This document shows, piece by piece, positions 55,585 to 64,000 of a stretch of 64,000 nt of DNA. The stretch is taken from contig NC_062238.1 of NCBI RefSeq assembly GCF_905475465.1, positions 5,622,501 to 5,686,500 of the forward strand, given 5' to 3'. Below the pieces are notes generated by a model that saw nothing but the letters and a program-made list of their open reading frames with translations, made no database searches and was not told the origin of the DNA. Position numbers and translations under genes: made by a program. The stretch is from Pieris napi. Its lineage: Eukaryota; Arthropoda; Insecta; Lepidoptera; Pieridae. Positions within the stretch are counted from its first letter, which is position 1. The number at the start of each line of letters is the position of its first letter.

Positions 55585-57470
55585 TACCAAGGTATCAAAG
55601 CGTAAATACAATGTGACGGAAAGATGCCAAATAGTACTTGAGATAAAACAGAGCTATGCTGAGTTTTTATGAATAATTGTTTTTAAAAACAAGAACGCAT
55701 TCAGTTTGGCTTATGTTCCATTGGTTGTACATATTTTTACGAAAAAGTGAAAATTTTTAGCATATAGTCTGGCGTTACACAAGGCATTGTTTTTCACAAG
55801 CGTATTCGAATCTCGCAGTTTTACCAAAATTGCTCCCCAAATTTCAGCGAACATCGAGTATTTTGCACAGATTTTTGTCTCTTTTCCTTTGAAAGGTGGA
55901 AATGTTACATGGCCATTTTGTTTGTTTCAACTAAAACGCTAGGTTCAATATTAAACGTTTAAAATACAAAATGATATTTCTCTATGTACTCAAACTTGTA
56001 TTGTGTAAGTTGACTTTGACCATTTAAAGAAAGTTTGATTATTATTAATGTCAAAACCAACTCGAACTTGTAACTTCTCCGAAAGACTTTATGTAGATAA
56101 GTTACAAATATCAAGGTTGAGGCTTTTACTCATTCCCAATCAGAACCCAAAATATGATTGATTGAGTAATTTGTTCTTCAAGAAATTGTTCTGTGCAATA
56201 CGCTTGAGAGTCTATTCCTTTAGGCGAATGCCTAGAGAAACTCCCCTGAGAGCCAACAGAGATAGGTGGTGGTGGTGAGAGGCTTCCTTAAAGTTTTTTT
56301 AAGACCTAACAAGGTTTAATGAATTTTTGTAGCTACTCTCTTGCCCATTTTTATGGTTTCTTTTACTCTTTTAGAAATAGACACTTGTTTACCTTTCCTT
56401 AAAGTTAAATAACATTTACAGTAAACGCTAAAATCCATTGATATGGTAAATTTTAATATTAAAGACAATCAAACATTTTGTACTAATAGGTACAAGTAAT
56501 ACCAATATAAAACATTTTTACGGTTATTTTCAAGAATGACATGCTTCACGTGTTTTGTGGGAGTAATTGGCTTACGTCGGCAAAATTTATACATGTCGAG
56601 TATTAATAAAAATACTTTTGGATTCATTTCTGACTGTCATATAATTTAATAGTTCTAATTTAACGCATACATCTTCCAACGAAAATAAAGAAGCTATTAA
56701 TAAGGGTTAAGTTATTAAAAAATAATGGAATTGAGGTAAATATGCAAAACATTGTTATCAGCACGTACGAACGCATCTTGCCTACCTATTTATCATAACA
56801 AGCCGTGGCACAAAGGTCGATTGTTCGGCCAAAATGTGAAATTGTTAATCCACAAAGGGTGCTTGATAGCACTGAACATCCCCTATTTCACATTACACCA
56901 AAAAGAGATTCAGTAATGCTTATTAGTAAATAACTTAGTTAGTGAGCTAAGTTCGTTGAATACGTTTAGTGTCTGAATGAATAGAAAGCTGTTTCCTGTG
57001 CTTACTATTTCATCAAAACCAGGACTTCGTAGTGTAGTGTAATGAAGGGAAATATCAGCTACCTTCATAAATGTACTTCCGGGAATCGTGTCAAAAGTCT
57101 ATCTTATTTTGACACATTATTATCTTTCTGGTAGAGTTAAATGACATGACAATGTCTCCTTATTAGTAAATTAGGTTAGACTTAAATTACTTATTAGTCT
57201 TAAGTTAGGCTAGATCGTAATGTTCCATGATGTCTTAGTAAAGCACATGTATAAAAAAAGTATTTCTAGTAGTAACTATTTCATTGTTATTTTCAAATAA
57301 AAAATCCACATTGATAACTGTAAAAAACTAAATAAATATGCTTTTGAATAGAGAAGTAAACCATTATACAATTATTTTACTAGCTGAAATATTTATTTCC
57401 AACACACAAATAATACAATCCTCATATATAACCTTCATACTAATAATAATTATTATAAATTGATAAATAA
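55585..57470. other. AT-rich spacer
   Basis: No gene or repeat family recognised. Confidence 0.35.
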
Positions 57471-57473
57471 AAA

Positions 57474-57607
57474 ATTCAAAAAGTTTGGTCCCTTTGGCAG
57501 TGTAACTTTAACTGTGACAGCATTTCCTCGCTGTATTGCGATACTTATTTGTTGAGCGAGGTAAACACCAGCTCTGGGGTCTGGTACTATAGACCAAACG
57601 CCAACTT
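57474..57607 (-). pseudogene. conserved coding fragment of an unidentified repeat, copy B
   Basis: Minus-strand counterpart of 35055-35196, sharing the PDPRAG, LAQQISIAIQRGNA and TLPKGPNFLNF phrases. The DNA differs in many positions while the reading frame is kept. Confidence 0.55.
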
Positions 57608-57609
57608 AA

Positions 57610-58825
57610 TCTTTTATTAATCTTATTTTATCTATTTTGGTCTAACTCATTTTCCTAAGCTTATTCTACGTATTTAAAATTATTATTAATTTAATCCTAT
57701 GTATTTTCCTATATTGATTATATTCCACATGCAAAGTATTAAATTAGAGAAGCTTCAGTAGACTTAGTTAAAGCCAGGTTGCTTCAGAAAATACGTGGCG
57801 GCTCTCCGCAAACACGTCCGCGCCGCTAATGTAAGCCATTTGGCTATTTCCAAGTAAAACCTATGATCCAGTACAAGCTAACATATATTGATCTATACAT
57901 ATTTTGGTTACTATAAAATCGAGTGTTAGAGAATAGAAAATGTTAAAACATTTATTTTATTTTTATCACTGCTTGTATAATGTCCAAAATTACTGTTGTT
58001 TACGTTAACTTGAATTTCTGAATTGAAAAATGAAAAAATATATTTTGAAACCCACTAACAAAGCCTTTATGTTTTTTTAGGAATAACATGGGTTATTTAA
58101 GACGTCTTACGAGCTAGCTCATAAACGTACCTTGAGTTAATTAATGAATATTTTACCACGTTTTTTATTTGCAATATATATGTATGTATTAATATACTTA
58201 ATATTACTACATTTCCCATATTATTGTATATTATTGTTAAGGATATATTATGCACATTAAAAACAAAAGTTTTTCCATGCAACATTTGTAACTAAGAAAA
58301 TATAGCTTGCGTTAGCAACTGGACAACAAATCTAAAGAAAAAATAAAACCACAGAATGTCTGACGAGGAAAAGTATTCAAATTAGCACCAATAAAACTTC
58401 CTCCATTTTTGTTTTTACTTTTATTTAATGATTACTGGCAATCTTGATTTTCCTTTATATATGACGGAGTGACAGCGGGTAATAGATTATAGACAATGAG
58501 TCACAGGTACGAGGAACCAGGGAAACACCTAAATAATGGTGCAGGAAGGCCTCCCAACTGACAATTAACGATAGGAATACTGTACAACATAGGGACCGTA
58601 AGTTGACAAAGCAATAAAGGATAACCTAATCAATAACTCTAAAGCACGACCTTAATTTAAAAAATGTAGGACCTGCAGATAAACTATTGAAAATAATGAC
58701 GTCATTAGAGCGGACACATCATCAACATGACAGCAGTGCTGATGTGAAAAATTAGTTTGATGGCATCAGCTGTTTAATTTGGACAAAAGAGTTTAATTTT
58801 TAAGGATTCTGCTTGGTTCGACCGC
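57610..58825. other. intergenic spacer
   Basis: A CpG-richer patch at 57790-57830 ('cgtggcggctctccgcaaacacgtccgcgccgc') stands out but has no gene behind it. Confidence 0.35.
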
Positions 58826-59120
58826 TCAAGGTCGATTTACATCAAACGAGCGAATGCTCATTCTATCCCCACTACATCAAATTCTTCTAGTGTAAACAGG
58901 CGTAGAGCATTCTTTCGTTGTTCTTAGTGCGTTCGCAAAGATTCTATAGAATATTCTAAGAATGCTCGTTCGCTTGATGTAAACACGCAAAACGGCGCAA
59001 GAGCGCGCGAACAGTTGCTTAGAGCGTTCTAGCGTGTTCGGACGTGCTCGCGCCACTGAGCGGTCTTTTCAAAGCGTTCTTGTGTTCTAGCGATTGTTTA
59101 CGTATCTTATCGATTAAATT

Positions 59121-59589
59121 ATGGATTGGTCTCAAGAAAAATGTTTATTAATGATAGAAGCCTACCGCAATTTCAGATGCCTGTGGGATCCGACGTATGA
59201 AAACTATAAAAATACAACTTACAAACAAGATGCTTGGCGGGAAATCGCAAAACAACTGGAATGTAATGTTGAAGAGTTAAAAAAAAAAGGACTCGCTTCT
59301 TGCATCTTACCGCCGGGAAAGGCAAAAAACAATGAGTACGAAGTCAGGCAGCAGTGCCGATTGTATTTATAATTCTAAATGGTTTGCATTTAAAAGCATG
59401 CACTTTTTGATGGACAAATATAAACCGAGGAAAACAATTGTTTTTGATTATTTTATTTTTGAGTTTTCGCGACAAAATAATAAATGCAGCACTTGCAATA
59501 ATGATATCGCTGTCAGAGTCAGACATAACGAAGCACTACCAATACTAACCACAGAATTGACACGAATGAGCAAAGAACATTCGATCTAG
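59121..59589 (+). pseudogene. MADF-domain protein of the Harbinger-like element, frameshifted in a poly(A) run
   Basis: The ATG at 59121 starts MDWSQEKCLLMIEAYRNFRC, the classical MADF opening (L-I-E-Y-R...LWDP.Y..Y.n). KQDAWREIAKQLECNVEELK follows, the second MADF helix region. In the A run at about 59279-59288 the frame is lost. Two A-phases downstream the expected third helix with 'SY.RE' and the conserved KSGSSADCIYNSKWFAF...F.D region continue in the frame that ends at 59589. MADF proteins bind DNA; in Harbinger elements the partner imports and loads the transposase at terminal repeats. One indel in a homopolymer is the only visible lesion, so sequencing error is possible. Confidence 0.7.
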
Positions 59590-59921
59590 CTTTTGTTTAC
59601 ACTAAAAGATTACGAAAGAATGCTCTTGTTCTAGCTCTAGCTCTATGTTCGTTTGATGTAAATCGATACCTCTAGCTTTCGTTTACACTAAAAGATTACG
59701 AAAGAATGCTCTTGTTCTAGCTCTAGCTCTATGTTCGTTTGATGTAAATCGATACCTCTAGCATTCGTTTACACTAAAAGATTACGAAAGAATGCTCTTG
59801 TTCTAGGTCTATGTTCGTTTGATGTAAATCGATACCTCTAGCTTTCGTTTACACTAAAAGATTACGAAAGAATGCTCTTGTTCTAGCTCTAGCTCTATGT
59901 TCGTTTGATGTAAATCGACCT
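59586..59921 (+). repeat. four tandem ~86-bp copies of the element's right terminus
   Basis: Units begin 'ctagc(t/a)tt(t/c)g' at 59586, 59672, 59758 and 59838. Spacing is 86, 86 and 80 bp, the short unit lacking one 'agctct'. Each contains 'acactaaaagattacgaaag', 'gaatgctcttgttctag' and 'gttcgtttgatgtaaatcga', the last being the inner 16-18 bp of the terminal inverted repeat. The outermost unit alone ends with the true 'cgacct' terminus. Confidence 0.93.
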
Positions 59922-60076
59922 TCAGAGGAACCCGAATTCGTGATAAACAAGTTTCCTGACATTTCGTATTCTCGTGCCGCGTGCTATCGAGTTATTGAAA
60001 CGAGTGTCAAAGATTTATAATGACAACGGCATCTGATACAAGCGCCATTGCTCCGACATATACAATATACATATTA

Positions 60077-61496
60077 GACCAGTGCCGATAATTTTTGAAA
60101 CCAAAAAAAATTACAGTAGGATGAAACCCATTAGAAAAGGAGGGGAATATGATCAAAATGAAAGGAAAAATAAATTACGGTCGATCTGAGGTCGGGAAGG
60201 GGAAGGGGGGGGGGGGAGTTTTAAGGGTAAAAAACGGTTTATCTCGATTTCCGGCAAAACTAAAAGTCCTATCGAAGAAATTTAAAAAACAAAGTTGTAG
60301 GCAATAAAAAGATCTACAACTTTTGTATTTTCAGATTTTACACATAACCTCAAAATTTAGGTGAAAAATTCAAAAAACCAACTTTTTGGTTTTTTATTTC
60401 TATCTTTTACAAAAATTTATTTTTTTAAACGAAATTTGGTGAAAACTTACCTTATTATGTCCCAAATATACTGTAATTTATTTGATTAAAAAGATTTATT
60501 TTTTCACCTTATTTTGAATTAATATCGAAAAAACACCCTAATTTTCAATCGAAAATTCTGACGTCAAAATTTAAAAAATTGATGTGCTTTCAGTGCGTTG
60601 AAATCTCTACTTTCCTATGGTAAAAAAAATATATATATTACCATAGTAAATCTTCTCGGAAAATGCAAAAATTCGTATGCAGTAACGCCCAGACCCGTCA
60701 TCCCCTTCCCTACTTCTCTATGAATCTTCTTTAAATTATAATTAGATGCCTATTTATTACTATTTTACGATAACTTATATATACCTTAAAAAAATTTTTT
60801 TGCCTTTAGATGGTCTAAAATTTTCGTATTTCATAGAGAAGTAGGAAAGGGGATGACGGGTCTGGGCGTTACTGCATACGATTTTTTGCATTTTCTGAGA
60901 AGATTTACTATGGTAATATATATATATTTTTTTACCATAGAAAAGTAGAGATTTCAACGCACTGAAAGCACATCAACTTTTTGAAAAAAGCTGAAATTTT
61001 GACGTCAGAATATTCGATTGAAAATTAGGGTGTTTTTTCGATATTAATTCAAAATAAGCTGAAAAAATAAATATTTTTAATCAAATAAATTACAGTATAT
61101 TTGGGACATAATAAGGTAAGTTTTCACCAAATTTCGTTTAAAAAAATAAATTTTTGTAAAAGATAGAAATAAAAACCAAAAAGTTGGTTTTTTGAATTTT
61201 TCACCTAAATTTTGAGGTTATGTGAAAAATCTGCAAATACAAAAGTTGTAGATCTTTTTATTGCCTACAACTTTGCCATTTAACTTTCTTCGATAGAACT
61301 TTTAGTTTTGCCGGAAATCGAGATAAACCGTTTTTTACCCTTAAAACTCCCCCCCCCCTACCCCTTCCCAACCTCAGATCGACCGTAATTTATTTTTCCT
61401 TTCATTTTGATCATATTCCCCTCCTTTTCTAATGGGTTTCATCCTACTGTAATTTTTTTCACTTTTTATTTATTTTAAAGGCTATCTGCACTGGTC
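60077..61496. mobile_element. 1.4-kb palindromic (foldback-like) element flanked by TA
   Basis: Left arm 60077-60724 and right arm 60830-61496 are inverted copies of each other, separated by a ~105-bp centre. Landmarks pair exactly: 'gaccagtgc' at both ends, 'attacagtaggatgaaaccc', the G/C homopolymer beside 'ttttaagggtaaaaaacggtttatctcgatttccgg', and 'cagacccgtcatccccttcc' beside the centre. Scattered substitutions and small indels between the arms argue against an assembly artefact. TA stands at 60075-60076 and 61497-61498. No open frame of note. A long-TIR MITE or foldback element; family unknown. Confidence 0.85.
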
Positions 61497-61499
61497 TAT

Positions 61500-62298
61500 A
61501 TTGCTATGAAGAGTTTTGTATATTCATTATTTACATTAAGAAATGTAAATTTGATCTTACCAACTAAGACTTACTACCAACTTCTTAAGATTCATTCATT
61601 TCATTCACTTTGTGCCGTACATAAACAAATATAATTAAAAAGTGTATTCTTACGTTTTTCGTTAAAGTTTTCAGGCAAATGAAATGTTTAAAAGAGTAAC
61701 GTGATGTATTTTTCGAGAACAACCTTGTATTCGAAATGATATCAAGTCAATATTTACTCAGCGACTGACAACGTTTTAGCAAACACAGCTCATGAAATGA
61801 AACGTTTGAAAGAAAATTTCATAATAACTTATTTCAAAACTTCAGGTTTGTTACATTCATAATTTTGTTTGATTTTTCTGTCACTGTGACATGTGAAATC
61901 TGTCAGTTACAATGGGGTTAGGTATTTACCTAAGTAACGTAGACGGACTATGGTATAGACCAGACATCTGCGTACAGCGTGTGAGATAGCGAATGATCGA
62001 CATATTATGTCGTATTTACAGTTTTAATTCATTGAAAATTGCTTATTATTGACCAAAATACACAATCGAATGAAATAATAATATAAAATAATTCTTGAGC
62101 AAAGTTACTGAGTCGTGACAAAATAAGCTACTTACCGATGAAAGGTTATGTTTGGTTCTTTCCGTTCACCATAGCTTTTACAGCCAATTATGCAACAATT
62201 CACCATGACTGACACTTTAAATACACCTCTTAAAAGGATAAAGTCTTAAAATATGGGTTTGACTTGGGTTTTACAGATTTATCAGTAAGCGGTGAAAA
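61500..62298. other. AT-rich spacer
   Basis: Nothing recognised. Confidence 0.35.
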
Positions 62299-62299
62299 C

Positions 62300-62331
62300 T
62301 TGTTTACCACCAAGGGCTCGGTGGTAAACAA
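62300..62331. repeat. perfect 12-bp hairpin
   Basis: Arm 'ttgtttaccacc' (62300-62311), loop 'aagggctc', perfect inverted arm 62320-62331. No associated gene. Confidence 0.75.
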
Positions 62332-62334
62332 ATA

Positions 62335-63545
62335 AAACCCGATACGCAAATAGAGACAGAAAAACTGATACTCTGTTTCGCTCGCACTTAAGTATTTCAC
62401 GTTAATGCCTTCTCTCTTTAGTTATTATTGTTATTTTAGAAGCTCATCTAGTTCTATACTCTATCTACGCTAGGTAATAATAACACAATTGAGCTACAAG
62501 CTCAAATGGATTGGATCAGATTTCTATGCTTGAAAAATGTTAATTTTTTGGTGTAAGACATGTCAGTTTCCTTCTCCGTATAATTCATATAGACGAAAAA
62601 GAACAATAATGCAGTTCTATTATATATACGTCCTCAGGATTAAGAAGTAAAATTTTACTTAACTAGCCCCCGGTGCATCGCACAGCGAAAAGCATTAAAA
62701 ATATAATTATAACACGTGTTTTCACAATTTACTCAATTTAGAGACACTTAATCTTTATTAAGACGTATTGAATAAATTAATCTCAATATTAATATAGGTC
62801 AAAGGATACTCTCCAACCCGCACGGTTGTGGAATACTAAAATTGACTATTGTTTTCCGATATTGGCTTATCTATGAAAATACCTTACACGGTCCCTAGTC
62901 TACACAATACAGGAATATTTGCTTTGTAAATTGCATTTTTGAAAATTAGAGCTATTTTATAATACATAACTGGCTTATTCAACTCGAATTTCCTTTAGTT
63001 ACAAAAGGATTAGGTTTATAAAGTTTATAGACAGTTGTTTTAATATTCCCGATTAGGCCTTCTAAAGTTAGGTATAAGCGAAGAAAAATAATTTCACAGA
63101 AGTATGGTCACACAAATAAAAGTATACACTAAAATTTTGCTGTCCCTGGAAAGGGAAAGCTTTGTTATCACCAAATCGCAATGATGAGGCCCCAGATTAC
63201 AAGGCTTTCCCTAGGCATACGCTAGAGAAAGAGTATATAAATATTAAAAAGAAGAAAGAACAATTAATTGGTGATTAGAAAATCCAAAGGACAAAACAAA
63301 AAAATACACTGAAACGCTTAGTTACATTAAGACGCTAAAACGCGCTAATCGCTTTAATAACTTTGTATATTAATATAGCTACCATGAATCCTCATGCATA
63401 GATACAAGGATACCATAATTCTCAAAGGTAAAGATAGTGCCCTGGGGCAGATCAAACGCAACCGGGAATATGTGGAGATCCAGCGTAGGACAGCTCTAAC
63501 AGCGCATCTCAATTGTGACTGTGTATGTTTACAACCTGTTCTCAT
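62335..63545. other. AT-rich spacer
   Basis: A short GC-richer string near 62663-62690 ('ctagcccccggtgcatcgcac') may be the start of a decayed dispersed repeat. No gene seen. Confidence 0.35.
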
Positions 63546-63549
63546 ACCT

Positions 63550-63760
63550 ACCATTATCTACTATATAAAAATAAGTCGGGTTTTCCTTCCTGACGCTATA
63601 ACTCCAGAACGCACGAACCGATTTCCACGGTTTTGCATTTGTTGGAAAGGTCTCGGGCTCGATTCGTTGAAAATTCAACAGAAAAGCGGGATCACCAAAC
63701 GAAATGTTACATAAAACGAAGTCATCTGGTGGCGAAACGGAGTTCGCCGAGTTTGCTAGT
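63550..63760 (+). repeat. short dispersed repeat, possible non-autonomous Helitron
   Basis: Starts 'tatctactatataaaaataagtcgggttttccttcctgacgc' and continues 'taactccagaacgcacgaaccgatttccacggttttgcatttgttggaaaggtc'. It ends 'ggcgaaacggagttcgccgagtttgctagt'. I know this series as a frequent lepidopteran repeat. A T-C start and CTAG-type end without target duplication would suit a Helitron, but no hairpin was confirmed. Confidence 0.5.
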
Positions 63761-63761
63761 C

Positions 63762-64000
63762 TAGTAGTAAAAACGAATTATGTCGTTTAATTGTGATTGG
63801 TCATCTTTTATCATAAACCGGCGTCTATTCAATTTTCTCAGGATTTGATTCTCGCCGAACCCATTTAGAATTATTTTAATTAAGCACAGTAATATGTCTA
63901 AAACCTATAAATTTTATTCTCTTGCGGCTTACAAGTCAAAACAAATGAACAACCATATTAAAAAATTATAAATACTTTGACTAGTTATATATAAGGATCA
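63762..64000. other. AT-rich end of window
   Basis: Nothing recognised. Confidence 0.35.

Larger units (their letters stand above)
58829..59921 (+). mobile_element. Harbinger-like element with MADF gene and reiterated right end
   Basis: Perfect 20-bp terminal inverted repeats 'aggtcgatttacatcaaacg' (58829-58848) and its complement (59902-59921), flanked by the 3-bp duplication TCA (58826-58828, 59922-59924). Total 1093 bp. The left subterminal part is GC-rich with several 'gttcgctt/ctagcg/gaatgctcgttcg' repeats. The only gene is a MADF-domain protein; PIF/Harbinger elements characteristically encode such a Myb/SANT/MADF partner beside the DDE transposase, and 3-bp duplications are typical. 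The transposase is absent, so it is non-autonomous. The right end is present in four tandem copies. Confidence 0.75.

Noticed and set aside
59586..59921. Satellite DNA array
   Set aside because: The units are copies of the terminus of the element that encloses them and end at its target duplication.
60181..60220. G-quadruplex near a promoter
   Set aside because: The G run has its C-run complement at the mirrored position in the palindrome and no gene is nearby.

Overview
The window looks like an intergenic or intronic stretch of a lepidopteran (butterfly or moth) nuclear genome. It is strongly AT-rich and contains no complete cellular protein-coding gene that I recognise. It is full of repeats that I associate with Lepidoptera: tRNA-derived SINEs, the dispersed repeat with the 'gatgttaagtgatac' core, and RTE/CR1/Jockey-type LINE debris. 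That organism assignment rests on recalled repeat families, not on a database search.

Layout. 0-13 kb: SINE copies, a complete but broken Tc1 element (5152-6755), a decayed mariner transposase fragment (about 8.8-9.1 kb) and a palindromic MITE flanked by CAG. 13-35 kb: mostly unannotatable AT-rich DNA with a MITE-like unit (14.7-15.2 kb), several dispersed-repeat 3' ends, a TA-flanked pogo-like element (18695-19823), a dead LINE fragment with a MITE inserted in it (20.4-21.0 kb) and a possible Cys-rich exon (25.8-26.0 kb). 36-38.5 kb: a young 5'-truncated Jockey LINE inserted into a MITE, with an 11-bp target duplication and a poly(A) tail. 39.8-40.6 kb: an internally deleted hAT element with a perfect 8-bp target duplication, inserted inside a SINE.

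42.7-45.0 kb holds the most complete DNA transposon: a Ginger1-like element with TGT...ACA ends, long near-identical terminal inverted repeats, a retroviral-integrase-like DDE transposase and a cysteine-rich CXC-like tail separated from it by one frameshift. At 45.74-45.91 kb a 12-bp tandem repeat carrying nine E-boxes lies immediately upstream of a CRE, a TATA box and an initiator-like site. About 0.95 kb downstream is an ATG-initiated candidate exon with a splice donor. 50.4-55.6 kb is a nearly complete non-LTR retrotransposon with an FP-domain-like ORF1, an endonuclease/RT ORF2 and an unexpected 154-codon hydrophobic reading frame between them. 58.8-59.9 kb is a Harbinger-like element with perfect 20-bp terminal repeats, a MADF-domain gene broken in a poly(A) run, and four tandem copies of its own right end. 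60.1-61.5 kb is a single 1.4-kb imperfect palindrome flanked by TA.

The coding capacity is essentially that of mobile elements. Nested insertions (LINE in MITE, hAT in SINE, MITE in LINE) give a relative insertion order, and the window is rich in inverted repeats at every scale from 12 bp to 660 bp.
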